DNA of 64,000 nt from Mycobacterium paraterrae (GTDB taxonomy: Bacteria; Actinomycetota; Actinomycetes; Mycobacteriales; Mycobacteriaceae), in contig NZ_CP092488.2 of the NCBI RefSeq assembly GCF_022430545.2, positions 3,410,001 through 3,474,000 on the forward strand, in the 5' to 3' direction. This document shows positions 50,534-60,409 of the stretch, piece by piece. The position numbers and the translations under genes are program-made. The notes beneath the pieces were generated by a model, which was not told where the DNA came from, made no database searches, and was given only the letters and a program-made list of their open reading frames with translations. How positions within the stretch are numbered: position 1 is the stretch's first letter; each line of letters starts with the position of its first letter.

Positions 50534-51073
50534 GTGACCACCACTACGCGGCGCATCAGACACATGGCAGCACTCGGCGCCGCCGCCGCCGGACTGGTGC
50601 TCTATCCCCTGAGCGGACTCGTGATGGCGCCGGCCGTACACGCGGATCCCTATACCGACATCGTCAATAACCTCGACGTGGTCTACGCCGCCGGCAACGA
50701 ACTTTTCACCCTGGGCGGCCAATACCTGGCGCTGGGCGAACCGACGTACGCGCTCGATGCATATCTCGCGGGCGTCGACAACACCTTGATCGCGCCGCTG
50801 GAAAACTTGTACATCGACGGGCTTGATGTACTGACCAACACTCCGGTGGCGAATCCGTTCGACATCGAGGCGGTCACTGTGCCCGCCGACTTCGCAGGGG
50901 GACTGGCCGAGGCGCAGGGGTACTACGACATCGCCCAGACCGACTTCACTCATGCGGCGAACCTCCTCACCATCGGCGACTTTCCGCTCGCTGAGCAGTG
51001 GGAGGTCTTGGGAAACAACGCGCTCTGGGTCGAGGCGCCCAACGCACTCCTCCTGAGCTTATTCGGGGCCTGA
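50534..51073 (+). CDS. Secreted protein of unknown function, mycobacterial type
   Basis: 179 aa behind AAGGAG. A basic N-terminus (MTTTTRRIRHMAAL) and hydrophobic core end in a signal-peptidase-like site (AVHADPY, cleavage near residue 36), so export is likely. The mature part is helical and repeats patterns such as YALDAYLAGVDNTLIAPLEN and FAGGLAEAQGYYDIAQTDF. I do not recognise a domain with known function. It is the first gene outside the putative island. Confidence 0.75.
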   Translation: MTTTTRRIRHMAALGAAAAGLVLYPLSGLVMAPAVHADPYTDIVNNLDVVYAAGNELFTLGGQYLALGEPTYALDAYLAGVDNTLIAPLENLYIDGLDVLTNTPVANPFDIEAVTVPADFAGGLAEAQGYYDIAQTDFTHAANLLTIGDFPLAEQWEVLGNNALWVEAPNALLLSLFGA

Positions 51074-51150
51074 CTAGCAGAAGCGAAAACACTTGCCATT
51101 TAACCGCGTTCGGCGCAGCCATGACGCGCAGTACGTGATTTGGCGACTGA

Positions 51151-52428
51151 TTATGCTCGCCGACGCCGCTTGGCGAGACGGATCGCGGCGTTCGCCGCGC
51201 CACCCGCCAGAGCGGGCAGGCCGGCGTAGGTGCGCCGGTCCAGCAGCGCCGGCCAGGTGTGACGGGACGTGGGCGGGTCGTTCCCGGCGAGTCGTTCAGC
51301 GAGCCACCACAGGCTCATCGGAACCGCGAACGGATACAGCAGCAGGTGCTCGGCGAAGGGGTCGCGGTGATAGCTCACCGCGGTTCCGCCGTCGGTATAG
51401 GTCTGCGCCAGCCTGTCCACGTCGGCGACGTCGACGATTTTGTCGTGCACGCCCTGGATGAGGAGCACCGGCATGCTGGGGGTCTTCTGCCCTAGCCGGG
51501 TCGCCTGGAAGACATGCCGCAGTTCGGGCAGCGCGAACAATTCCTCGAAGGTCAGGTCGACGAAGTCGGCGATGTCGACCTTGCGGAAGCGCCGAATCGC
51601 CTCGCCGGTCGACATCCCTTCGATCTGGGTGAGTAGGGCCTTGCCCTCTTCGGTCGCGTGTTCGTCGACGACCTTTTGCGCCTCCGGGAACACGTGGACC
51701 AGTGACGCCACCATCAACGCCGCAAGGCCGGCCCAGGGTGACGCATTCAACCGGCGCGCAACGCTTTCCGGGTCCACCACCGGTGAACCCATCACTGCGC
51801 CAACGATATTGAGTTCGGGCGCATACGTTGCGGCGGCTTCGGCGGCCCATCCGCTGGCCAGTCCGCCCCCGGAATAGCCCCACACCGCCATCGATGCGTT
51901 GGACGACAGCCCCAGCTCCGAGTGGTTGACGGCGGCGCGTAGACCGTCGAGAACGCGGAACCCCGCCTCGTAGGGCGCGCCCCACATGCCCTCGAGACCC
52001 TCGTGGTCCGGGATGCTGACCGCCCATCCCCGCGACAGGGCCGCGGCGACGAACAGAAACTCCGCCTGCACCGAGGCCCCGACCAACTCGGCGCCCTGAC
52101 GCAGGGCATAGGACGGGAAGCAGCGCGCCGCCACAGCGTCAATGGCGCACTGATACGACAGCAGCGGGCAACTCGCCGGATCGACGCCGCGCGGAACGAT
52201 CACCGTCGTCACGGCCGCTTCGGGGCGTCCGCGCGACTCGGTACTGCGGTACATCAGCTGCGTCGCCCTGCCCTGCCGGAAACGGCCGAAGAATGCCAGC
52301 CGCACCGACCGTGCGCGCAACACCGTCCCCGGGGCCATCTCATCGAGACCTGCAGGAACGGCGTAGAACGGGTCACGCTCAGGCGGTGGAATCCGGGGCC
52401 GTCTCGTGAGGGTCGAATGCTTCGTCAT
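51151..52428 (-). CDS. Secretory-lipase-family alpha/beta hydrolase
   Basis: 425 aa from the ATG at 52428. Alpha/beta hydrolase of the secretory lipase (LIP) type: nucleophile elbow VWGYSGGGLASGW, an acidic residue in LIQGVHDKIVDVADV and His in DPFAEHLLLYP. The N-terminus (MTKHSTLTRRPRIPP) shows no clear signal peptide, unlike many relatives, so it may be cytosolic or cell-wall attached by another route. Likely a triacylglycerol lipase or esterase. Confidence 0.85.
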   Translation of the reverse strand: MTKHSTLTRRPRIPPPERDPFYAVPAGLDEMAPGTVLRARSVRLAFFGRFRQGRATQLMYRSTESRGRPEAAVTTVIVPRGVDPASCPLLSYQCAIDAVAARCFPSYALRQGAELVGASVQAEFLFVAAALSRGWAVSIPDHEGLEGMWGAPYEAGFRVLDGLRAAVNHSELGLSSNASMAVWGYSGGGLASGWAAEAAATYAPELNIVGAVMGSPVVDPESVARRLNASPWAGLAALMVASLVHVFPEAQKVVDEHATEEGKALLTQIEGMSTGEAIRRFRKVDIADFVDLTFEELFALPELRHVFQATRLGQKTPSMPVLLIQGVHDKIVDVADVDRLAQTYTDGGTAVSYHRDPFAEHLLLYPFAVPMSLWWLAERLAGNDPPTSRHTWPALLDRRTYAGLPALAGGAANAAIRLAKRRRRA

Positions 52429-52628
52429 GAAGGGTTTTCCGGTGCCTCTGTCTGCAGATTCGAGGTTGCGGTAGCTCAACAAATTTCGACAAGCCTAGCC
52501 GAGCGACACGATCGGGCAGTGCGCTGAATCCTTGACACCCGCTTTGCTGAATCGCCAAGATCTCGTCCCATGCGCACCGATCGGTGGGGCGAAGGCACGA
52601 CGCCGTTCGCCAAGCAGCAGGCGGGCAT

Positions 52629-53528
52629 ATGACCTCTCCCGAGAAAATCACCGTCGAGGTGCCACATCTGCGATTCGCGGCGCTGGCCTGGGGACCTGCC
52701 GACGGCCGCCTGATGCTGTGCCTGCACGGCTACCCGGACACCGCGTGGACGTGGCGCCAACTCGGCCCGCACTTCGCCCAGCACGGCTTCCGTGTGGTCG
52801 CGCCGTTCATGCGCGGATACGCGCCTACCGAACTGGTGCGCGACGGGGACTATGGGGGCGGCGCGTTGATGTCGGATGCGATCGCGTTGCATCAGGCGTT
52901 GGGTGGGGGCGTCGACGCCGTACTCATCGGTCATGACTGGGGTGGGTTTACGGCCAACGCCGTTGCCGCATACCCGGATAACCCATTCGAGAAAGTGGTG
53001 TCGATGGGCATCCCACTGATCGCGGGGCTGACACCGGGAGCAGGCAACGGCGCTGATGTGGTGCGGGTGCTGCCGCGACAGGCCCGGATGAGTTGGTACG
53101 TCTTGTTCCAGCAGCTACCCGGGCTTTCCGAACGCATGCTCGACAGAGTCATTCCTAGGTTGTGGCGCGACTGGTCGCCGCCCGGGTACGACGCCACAGC
53201 CGACCTCGCCCACGTCTTCGAGGCGCTGCCCGACCGCGGCCGTCGCACCGCCGCACTGTCGTATTACCGGGCACAGTTCCGGCCGTTGCGACGGGGCAGG
53301 CGGAATCGACACCTCGACCGCTATGCCCTGCGGGGAGTGCCGCTGATCCCGATTCTCTTTCTGCACGGCCATATCGACGGTGCGATCGACCCACGACTGG
53401 GCGCCCTGGGGGCGTCGGCCTTGCCGGCGGGCAGCCGCCACGAGATCATCCACGGCGCAGGGCATTTCATGCATTTGGATGCCTCCGATGTCGTCCACCG
53501 GCTGATCGCCGACTACATCTCGGCGTGA
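52629..53528 (+). CDS. Alpha/beta hydrolase, epoxide-hydrolase-like
   Basis: 299 aa from the ATG at 52629. Oxyanion region LHGYPDTAWTWRQLGPHF, nucleophile elbow LIGHDWGGFTANAVAAY (Asp nucleophile as in epoxide hydrolases and haloalkane dehalogenases), and C-terminal GHIDGAIDPR (Asp) and GAGHFMHLDAS (His). The HDWG motif favours epoxide hydrolase over esterase. It is divergent from the lipase gene. Confidence 0.87.
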   Translation: MTSPEKITVEVPHLRFAALAWGPADGRLMLCLHGYPDTAWTWRQLGPHFAQHGFRVVAPFMRGYAPTELVRDGDYGGGALMSDAIALHQALGGGVDAVLIGHDWGGFTANAVAAYPDNPFEKVVSMGIPLIAGLTPGAGNGADVVRVLPRQARMSWYVLFQQLPGLSERMLDRVIPRLWRDWSPPGYDATADLAHVFEALPDRGRRTAALSYYRAQFRPLRRGRRNRHLDRYALRGVPLIPILFLHGHIDGAIDPRLGALGASALPAGSRHEIIHGAGHFMHLDASDVVHRLIADYISA

Positions 53529-53780
53529 TACATAGCCCTGCGTGAATGCCGCGCTGAGGGGGCGCCGAAGCGGAATCGTCTGCGCGGTCGGAGTCAGGGT
53601 TGTCGAAGCGTTCGTGCTGACAGGCCGAATCGCGTCGCAATTTTTCGACCCGTGGGGCGCACGCATCATTGGCGTCGAGTTGCCAGGATTGTTGTACGAG
53701 AACGTGTTCAGCCCATGTGCATGACGAGTCGACCGTGGATCCGGCGAGGCAGCTAAACCACGAGTTTGAAGGAGACGCTC

Positions 53781-54281
53781 ATGGTGTTCATGAATTTTGA
53801 TCAGCTGCCGGAGCAGGACGGGACGACGGTCGTCAGTGGCGCACGAATGCCGCGGCCTCTACCGATCGAGATGGTACGGCGCGGCGACCAGCTGATGGTG
53901 GCCATCGACCTGCCCGGTGTCGACCCGGATGATGTCGAAGTCACCGTCGAGCGCAACGTCGTCGAGATCGGCGTCCGCCGTCAGGCGCTGCATCGGGCGG
54001 GCGACAACGTCATCGTCGACGAGCGGCCGCACGGCGGATTTCGCCGGCGGCTATTTCTCGATGCCGACCTCGAACCCGGCGACATGACCGCTGCCTGCGA
54101 GCGCGGCGTCCTCATGCTCACCATCCCGGTATCTCAAGCGAGTACACCCCGAAAAGTGGAGATCAACAGTGCCGACGAACGCCGGCAGGCGCTGCGCACC
54201 GGTTCGTCGCAACCACGCGCCGTGAGCACGCGAGAAGGCACAGTCGCGAACGAAAGGACTAAAGCATGGCAACCGCAGTAG
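53781..54281 (+). CDS. Small heat-shock protein Hsp20 (alpha-crystallin type)
   Basis: 166 aa from the ATG at 53781, preceded by GAAGGAGA; a TTG at 53766 is too far upstream because the RBS would lie inside the gene. Alpha-crystallin domain: LMVAIDLPGVDPDDVEVTVE, GGFRRRLFLDADLEPGDMTA and RGVLMLTIPVSQ. It is an ATP-independent holdase. It overlaps dnaK by 16 bp and leads the chaperone operon. Confidence 0.93.
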   Translation: MVFMNFDQLPEQDGTTVVSGARMPRPLPIEMVRRGDQLMVAIDLPGVDPDDVEVTVERNVVEIGVRRQALHRAGDNVIVDERPHGGFRRRLFLDADLEPGDMTAACERGVLMLTIPVSQASTPRKVEINSADERRQALRTGSSQPRAVSTREGTVANERTKAWQPQ

Positions 54282-56149
54282 GCATTGACCTAGGCACCAC
54301 CAACTCCGTGATTGCGGCCTGGCAAGGCGGCGAGCCGGTCGTGATCTCCAACGCGGAAGGAGCCCGGACAACACCCTCGGTGGTCGCGTTCACCGAGAGC
54401 GGTGAACGGCTGGTGGGCCAGCTGGCGCGCCGGCAATCGATCATGAATCCGAAGGGAACCATCTATTCGGCCAAGCGGTTCATCGGCCGCCGCTTCGACG
54501 AAATCTCAGAAGAGGCCAAGGCGGTCAGCTTCGACGTAGCCGAGGGCCCGAATGGCGAAGCGCGCTTTGACATTCGCGGAAAGTTGTATTCGCCCGAGGA
54601 GATCAGCGCGCAAGTGCTTCGCAAGCTCGTCGACGACGCGGGCAAGTTCCTCGGTGAGCGGGTTCGCGAAGCGGTCATCACCGTACCCGCGTATTTCAAC
54701 GACGCTCAGCGCAATGCCACCAAGGACGCGGGCCGGATCGCGGGCCTGGATGTGTTGCGCATCATCAACGAGCCGACGGCTGCCGCGCTGGCCTACGGTC
54801 TGGACAAGAAGGGCCACGAGACGGTACTAGTGTTCGACCTCGGCGGCGGCACGTTCGACGTCAGCCTTTTGGACGTCGGTGATGGTGTCGTCGAAGTTCG
54901 CGCGACAGCCGGTGATTCCCATCTCGGTGGAGACGACTTCGACCGTAGGCTCGTCGACTTCCTCGCCGACGAGTTCAAGCGCGAGAACAACATCGACTTG
55001 CGTTCGGATCCCCAAGCGCTGCAACGTCTCTTCGAAGCCGCAGAGCGGGCGAAGGTCGAACTGTCGTCGGTGGCTCAGACAGCGGTGAATTTGCCGTTCA
55101 TCACGGCTGACGCAAACGGCCCCAAGCATCTGACGATGACCGTCAACCGATCGAAATTCGACGATCTGACCCACGACCTGGTCGAGCGCACCATGGGGCC
55201 GGTTCATTAAGCGATGGCAGACGCCAAAGTCTCGGCGAACGACATCGACGAGGTCATCCTGGTCGGCGGGTCGACTCGTATCCCCGCCGTCCAGGGTCTC
55301 GTGCGCCGGCTCACGGGCGGCAAAGATCCGAACATGAGTGTGAACCCCGACGAGGTCGTCGCGATGGGCGCGGCAATCCAGGCCGGGGTGCTCAAAGGTG
55401 AGGTGTCGGACGTTTTGTTGCTTGACGTCACACCGCTTTCGCTGGGCGTGGAGACCGCGGGTGGACTGATGACAAAGATCATCGAGCGCAACACGACGAT
55501 CCCCGCGAGGCGCAGCGAGGTGTTCACCACAGCCGCTGACAACCAACCCGCGGTCGACATCGTCGTCCTGCAGGGCGAGCGCGAACTAGCAGGGGATAAC
55601 CGGGTTCTCGGCCGGTTCAAGCTGGAGAACATCCGACCCGCACCGCGCGGTGAGCCGCAGGTCGAAGTGGTCTTCGATATCGACGCCAACGGGATCCTGA
55701 ACGTCACCGCGCGGGACAAGGACACCGGGGCCGAGCAAGGCATCACGATCAGCGAGCAGTCGAACCTCGACCAGAGCGAGGTCGAGCGAATGGTTCGCGA
55801 AGCAGAGACGCACCGCCGTGAAGACGAAGAACTGCGTAGAAATGTCGAAGCGCGAAACGAACTCGACTCGGCTGCATATCAAGTCGAGCGCAGGCTCGCC
55901 GAACTCGGCGAGGCCGTCGCCCCGCACGACCGCAGCCGAGCGGAAATGCTGATCACCGATGCGCGCCAAGCGGTCAACGAACAGGCACCGCTGAACCGGC
56001 TTCAGCAGTTGACATCTGAGCTGCAACAGATGCTGTACGGCTTGCAGCCCTCACCGACCGCTGGGACCAACGGCCAGGAACCGGGAGATGGGCGGGCCGC
56101 GCAGCCGGCCGACGATGACGTTGTCGACGCCGAGTTCGACCGGAGCTAG
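54266..56149 (+). pseudogene. dnaK: DnaK paralogue interrupted by an in-frame ochre codon
   Basis: The full frame is 627 codons, normal DnaK length, but codon 315 (55208-55210) is TAA. The first part (54266-55210) holds the ATPase domain motifs GIDLGTTNSV, NEPTAAALAYG and DLGGGTFDVSLLDVG. The frame reopens at an ATG (55214) with SANDIDEVILVGGSTRIPAV, the DVTPLSLGVET linker and the substrate-binding domain to the end. At the break the sequence reads VERTMGPVH-stop-AMADAKV where relatives have GPVRQA, so a CAA to TAA change explains it. Unless readthrough or sequencing error applies, intact DnaK is not made from this copy; the housekeeping dnaK should be elsewhere. Confidence 0.88.
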
Positions 56150-56152
56150 CCG

Positions 56153-56674
56153 ATGGCCAGCCCTGATCATTCGGGCCCCGAAGATACGCGGTCCGGAACG
56201 ACAAATACTGCGCCGGGACCGAATTCGCCCGAGTCGGATTCCAGCGCCGAGCTGTCGCAACTCGAGGACCGCTGGCGCCGTGCGGTTGCTGATCTGGACA
56301 ACCTACGCAAGCGCTACACCCGCGAACTAGACCGTGAACGAGCCGCGGAGCGGTCTCGCGTCGCCGGTGCGTGGGTGCCGATCGTCGACGATCTCGAGCG
56401 TGCCCTCGCCCACGACGGCGGGCAGCCGAACGCGGTGATCGAGGGCGTCCGAACGATTCTCGACCAGGCGGTGAAGGTACTCGACCAACTCGGCTACGCG
56501 CGTGACGACCAGACGGGTGTGCCTTTCAACCCCCAGCGTCATGAAGTCGTTGGCGTGGTCGACGCGCCCGATACCGCACCCGGCATCGTCATGGAGGTAC
56601 TGCGTGCGGGATACGGGGAGGGCAGCAACCAGCTTCGGCCGGCCGCCGTTGTGGTCAGCCGACGTGAGGAGTGA
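56153..56674 (+). CDS. grpE: GrpE-family nucleotide exchange factor
   Basis: 173 aa. A disordered acidic/Ser-rich N-terminus, then a coiled-coil (LEDRWRRAVADLDNLRKRYT) and the beta-domain signature (VPFNPQRHEVVGVVDAPD, VMEVLRAGYGEGSNQLRPAA). It exchanges nucleotide on DnaK. The start lies 3 bp after the dnaK frame, so it is translationally linked to the damaged gene. The product itself looks intact. Confidence 0.9.
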   Translation: MASPDHSGPEDTRSGTTNTAPGPNSPESDSSAELSQLEDRWRRAVADLDNLRKRYTRELDRERAAERSRVAGAWVPIVDDLERALAHDGGQPNAVIEGVRTILDQAVKVLDQLGYARDDQTGVPFNPQRHEVVGVVDAPDTAPGIVMEVLRAGYGEGSNQLRPAAVVVSRREE

Positions 56675-56681
56675 CCTTTAA

Positions 56682-57611
56682 GTGGCACGCGATTTCTACC
56701 AAGCCCTCAGGGTGTCCCGGGATGCCACCCCCGACCAGATTCAGCAGGCATTTCGTTCGTTGGCGCGCAAATTTCACCCCGATGTCAACAAGGATCCGGG
56801 CGCTGAGGACAGGTTCAAAGAGATCAACGAGGCTTACCACGTCCTGTCCGACCCGGAGACACGCAAACGGTACGACCGGTTCGGCGACGATTTCCGGCAT
56901 GTCCCCGACGACTGGGAAGAGCAGGCGCGCGCAGGTGCCGGGATGGGTGGCCAAGGGGGTTTTCGCGGGGCGCCAGGGGGCGGACGGGTCCGTTACAGCA
57001 CAGGAGGCTTCGGTGCCGGAGCGGGTATCAACATCGAAGATCTCTTCGGCGACATGTTCAGCGGCGGTGGGGGTTTCGGTCCGATCCCGGGTGCTGACCA
57101 AGAGGCTGAACTCGAGCTGACCGTCGAGGAGGCCTATCGCGGGGGCAAGCGACAGATCTCACTCGGCGGCCGCAACTACATGGTGAACATCCCGGCCGGC
57201 GTGGTCGATGGACAACGTATTCGACTGGCTGGGGAGGGCGGTCGCGGCCGCGGCGACGGTCCGCCAGGCGACCTATACCTGGTTGTCCACATCAAGCCGG
57301 ACAAACACTTTCGACTCGACGGGCGCGATATCGTCGCGGACCTGCCGCTGTCGCCGTGGGAAGCGGTGCTTGGCGCCACGGTGGCAGTTCGGACGCCGGG
57401 TGGCGAGGCGAAAGTGAAGGTGCCCCCCGGCTCGTCCACCGGCAGACGATTGCGGTTGCGCGGGGAGGGAATGCCCAACCCGAAGGGAAAACCAGGCGAC
57501 CTGTTCGCCGAAATCAAGGTCATGGTGCCGGCCAAACCGACTGCGCGGGAACGGGAACTGTTCGAGCAATTGGCTGTGGACTCCACCTTCGACCCGAGGA
57601 GGTCTCGATGA
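56682..57611 (+). CDS. DnaJ-family co-chaperone, CbpA type
   Basis: 309 aa from a GTG at 56682. J domain at residues 1-70 with the HPD motif (RKFHPDVNKD) and the helix FKEINEAYHVLSDPETRKRY, then a Gly-rich linker (about 85-130) and two C-terminal beta domains (YMVNIPAGVVDGQRIRLAGE, GEAKVKVPPGSSTGRRLRLR). The Cys-rich zinc domain of classical DnaJ is missing, so it is CbpA-like. It stimulates DnaK ATPase. Its stop overlaps the start of the MerR-like gene. Confidence 0.92.
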   Translation: MARDFYQALRVSRDATPDQIQQAFRSLARKFHPDVNKDPGAEDRFKEINEAYHVLSDPETRKRYDRFGDDFRHVPDDWEEQARAGAGMGGQGGFRGAPGGGRVRYSTGGFGAGAGINIEDLFGDMFSGGGGFGPIPGADQEAELELTVEEAYRGGKRQISLGGRNYMVNIPAGVVDGQRIRLAGEGGRGRGDGPPGDLYLVVHIKPDKHFRLDGRDIVADLPLSPWEAVLGATVAVRTPGGEAKVKVPPGSSTGRRLRLRGEGMPNPKGKPGDLFAEIKVMVPAKPTARERELFEQLAVDSTFDPRRSR

Positions 57612-57925
57612 CGGCACCCCGTTATGCGTTGGCGCGGCGGCCGGGGTGGTCGGTTGACCACATGGCGCATCGATCTGGCCTGCACCCGGACATGGTCCGC
57701 CGACTGGTCGCGCTTGGCCTGCTGCCGTGCACACCGGATGTCCGCGGCGAGCCGTTGTTCGACCCGTCCGCGGTAGCCGTCGTCGCCCGGATCCAACGCC
57801 TACGAACCGGTTTGGGCCTCAACTACGCGGCGATCGGGCTGGTTCTCGACCTGCTCGACCGTATCGAGCAACTCGAATCAGCGTCACGCGGAGGAAGGAC
57901 TTTGCTGTGGACGTCAACCGTCTGA
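57608..57925 (+). CDS. MerR-family chaperone modulator/regulator (HspR/CbpM-like)
   Basis: 105 aa from the ATG at 57608. Winged helix: YALARRPGWSVDHMAHRSGL, HPDMVRRLVALGLLPCTPDV and FDPSAVAVVARIQRLRTGLGL. It is a minimal MerR domain with no long C-terminal effector part. Genes of this type after dnaJ encode either repressors of the hsp operon (HspR) or CbpM, which modulates CbpA. It overlaps dnaJ by 4 bp and clpB by 19 bp. No clear HspR-type inverted repeat was found before hsp20, so autoregulation is not supported by sequence here. Confidence 0.82.
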   Translation: MTAPRYALARRPGWSVDHMAHRSGLHPDMVRRLVALGLLPCTPDVRGEPLFDPSAVAVVARIQRLRTGLGLNYAAIGLVLDLLDRIEQLESASRGGRTLLWTSTV

Positions 57926-60396
57926 CGCAGAAATCGCAGGAGGCCCTGCAGGAAGCGCAGAACATCGCCACCCGAATGGGCCACATAGAGGTCGACGGCG
58001 AGCACCTCTTGGCGGCACTGATCGACCAGCCCGAAGGCCTGGTGCCGCGTCTGCTCAGCGCTGCCGACGTCGACGTCGCGGCATTGCGCGCGGATCTTCA
58101 GCGAGAACTGGAACGCAGACCCAGGGTCAGCGGTCCGGGCGCGACGCCGGGCCAGGTTTCCGTCACCCGGCGCCTCGCGAGGGTGCTGGAAGCCGCCGAA
58201 CGGGAAGCCAAGCGGCTCAAGGACGACTACGTCTCCGTCGAACACCTCGTGATAGCACTGGCCGAAGAGGGCACGTCGACGGCGGCAGGGCGAATCCTGG
58301 CGAGCCACAATGTGACTCGTGACTCCTTCCTGGCAGCGCTGACAACGGTCCGTGGCAACCAGCGGGTAACCTCCGCGACACCGGAGGGTTCCTACGAGGC
58401 CCTGGAGAAGTACGGGCGTGACCTGGTCGCCGAGGCACAGTCAGGCAGGCTCGACCCGGTGATCGGCAGGGATTCCGAAATTCGCCGGGTGATCCAGATC
58501 CTGAGTCGCAAGACCAAGAACAATCCGGTGCTGATCGGCGACCCGGGGGTCGGCAAGACGGCCATCGTCGAGGGGCTCGCGCAGCGGATCGTGCGCGGCG
58601 ACGTCCCGGAAGGTCTGCGGGACAAGACCATCTTCTCTCTGGACATGGGCTCGTTGGTGGCGGGCGCGAAGTACCGCGGCGAATTCGAAGAGCGGTTGCA
58701 GGCGGTGCTATCAGAGGTGAAGGCCGGGGAGGGCCGCATCCTGCTGTTCGTCGACGAGTTGCACACCGTGGTCGGCGCAGGGGCGACGGAGGGTTCCCTG
58801 GACGCCGGAAACATGCTCAAGCCGATGCTTGCGCGCGGCGAACTGCACATGATCGGTGCGACCACACTCGACGAATACCGCAAGCACATCGAAAACGACG
58901 CCGCGCTGGAACGCCGATTTCAAACGGTCGTGGTCGACGAGCCCGACGTCGAGGACACCATCTCCATCCTGCGTGGACTGCGCGAGCGCCTCGAGGTCTT
59001 CCACGGCGTCAAGATCCAGGACGTCGCGCTGGTGGCCGCCGCCACGCTGTCGCACCGCTATATCACCGACAGGTTCCTTCCCGATAAGGCGATCGATCTC
59101 GTCGACGAAGCATGCGCACGGCTACGGACCGAAATCGATTCGATGCCAGCCGAACTCGACGAGATCACCCGGCGCGTCACCAGGCTGGAGATCGAAGAGG
59201 CCGCGTTGTCGAAGGAGGCCGACCCGGCTAGCCAGACTCGGCTGGAAGAACTTCGCAAGGAGCTGGCGGACCTGCGCGCGGAGGCCGATTCGATGCAGGC
59301 GCAGTGGGACGCCGAGCGGCAGGCGATCAAGCGCGTTCAGGAACTCCGTGAGCAACTGGAACAGCTACGGCGAGGCGCCGAAGAAGCGGAGCGCAACTAC
59401 GACCTCAATCGTGCCGCAGAGCTGCGCTACGGCGAAATGCGAGAAGTCGAACGCAAACTCGCGGCCGCCGAGGAGCAGTTGAGGTCCAAGCAGGGCCAAC
59501 GGCGGCTGCTCCGCGAAGTCGTCACCGAGGACGAGATCGCCGAGATCGTCTCCGCGTGGACCGGCATCCCGGTGTCGCGGCTGCAGGAGGGCGAGCGGGA
59601 AAAGCTGCTGCGACTCGACGAGATACTGCACGAACGGGTGATCGGTCAGGACGAGGCGGTGCAGCTGGTCGCCGACGCGGTGATCCGCGCGAGGTCCGGA
59701 ATACGCGATCCACGGCGGCCGATCGGATCGTTCATCTTCCTCGGGCCCACCGGAGTCGGCAAGACCGAACTCGCCAAAACCCTTGCCGCAGCGCTTTTCG
59801 ACACCTATTCGGTTGTGCTGTTCGATGAGATCGAGAAGGCACACGCCGATGTGTTCAACACGCTGTTGCAGGTGCTCGACGACGGTCGGCTTACCGATGC
59901 GCAGCGCCGGCACGTGGACTTCCGCAACACGGTGGTGATCATGACATCCAACATCGGATCGCATTATCTGTTCGACGGCGTGACCGGCGACGGCGAGATC
60001 AAACCTGACGCACGGGAACGCGTGATGGCCGAGCTGCGTGGACATTTCCGCCCCGAGTTTTTGAATCGCGTCGACGACATCGTGTTGTTCACGCCGCTGG
60101 CAATCACACAGATCGAACGGATTGTCGAGCTCCAGCTCGAGGACCTGCGGAAGCGATTGGCGGAGCGGCAGGTTCAGCTCGACATCACCGCGGAGGCCGG
60201 TCGGATGATTGCCGAGCGCGGCTACGACCCGGTATACGGCGCGCGGCCTCTGCGTCGCTACATCGCGCACGAGGTCGAGACCAAGATCGGGCGTGCGCTG
60301 CTGCGGGGCGAGATCCAGTCCGGCGGCGTCATCCGCATCACGGTCGTTGACGGCGACTTGGCGGTCACCTACTCCGAGTCCGCCGTGGCGGCCTGA
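57907..60396 (+). CDS. clpB: ClpB-type disaggregase with deletion in second ATPase domain
   Basis: 829 aa from the GTG at 57907. N-terminal Clp_N repeats (1-150), first AAA+ domain with Walker A GDPGVGKTAIVEG (about 211) and pore region GAKYRGEFEERLQ, a coiled-coil middle domain (about 410-530), and the second AAA+ domain with Walker A GPTGVGKTELAKTL (about 612). After LAAALFD the sequence jumps to YSVVLFDEIEKAH, skipping about 45 residues present in other ClpB proteins (RIDMSEY to LTEAVRRRP), which include the aromatic pore loop GYVGYEEGG. The frame is kept. Threading through ring 2 should be impaired. DnaK, its usual partner in this operon, is also broken. Confidence 0.9.
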   Translation: MDVNRLTQKSQEALQEAQNIATRMGHIEVDGEHLLAALIDQPEGLVPRLLSAADVDVAALRADLQRELERRPRVSGPGATPGQVSVTRRLARVLEAAEREAKRLKDDYVSVEHLVIALAEEGTSTAAGRILASHNVTRDSFLAALTTVRGNQRVTSATPEGSYEALEKYGRDLVAEAQSGRLDPVIGRDSEIRRVIQILSRKTKNNPVLIGDPGVGKTAIVEGLAQRIVRGDVPEGLRDKTIFSLDMGSLVAGAKYRGEFEERLQAVLSEVKAGEGRILLFVDELHTVVGAGATEGSLDAGNMLKPMLARGELHMIGATTLDEYRKHIENDAALERRFQTVVVDEPDVEDTISILRGLRERLEVFHGVKIQDVALVAAATLSHRYITDRFLPDKAIDLVDEACARLRTEIDSMPAELDEITRRVTRLEIEEAALSKEADPASQTRLEELRKELADLRAEADSMQAQWDAERQAIKRVQELREQLEQLRRGAEEAERNYDLNRAAELRYGEMREVERKLAAAEEQLRSKQGQRRLLREVVTEDEIAEIVSAWTGIPVSRLQEGEREKLLRLDEILHERVIGQDEAVQLVADAVIRARSGIRDPRRPIGSFIFLGPTGVGKTELAKTLAAALFDTYSVVLFDEIEKAHADVFNTLLQVLDDGRLTDAQRRHVDFRNTVVIMTSNIGSHYLFDGVTGDGEIKPDARERVMAELRGHFRPEFLNRVDDIVLFTPLAITQIERIVELQLEDLRKRLAERQVQLDITAEAGRMIAERGYDPVYGARPLRRYIAHEVETKIGRALLRGEIQSGGVIRITVVDGDLAVTYSESAVAA

Positions 60397-60409
60397 CGAG
60401 AGCGCGAAT

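Noticed and set aside
53542..53724. A 60-codon frame between the alpha/beta hydrolase and hsp20
   Set aside because: No RBS, no recognised domain and little coding bias; it could be a remnant but is not supportable as a gene.
53725..53780. A HAIR-type HspR operator (CTTGAGT...ACTCAAG) before hsp20
   Set aside because: No such inverted repeat is present. A CTCAAGCGAGT stretch at about 54134 lies inside the hsp20 coding sequence and is not a match.
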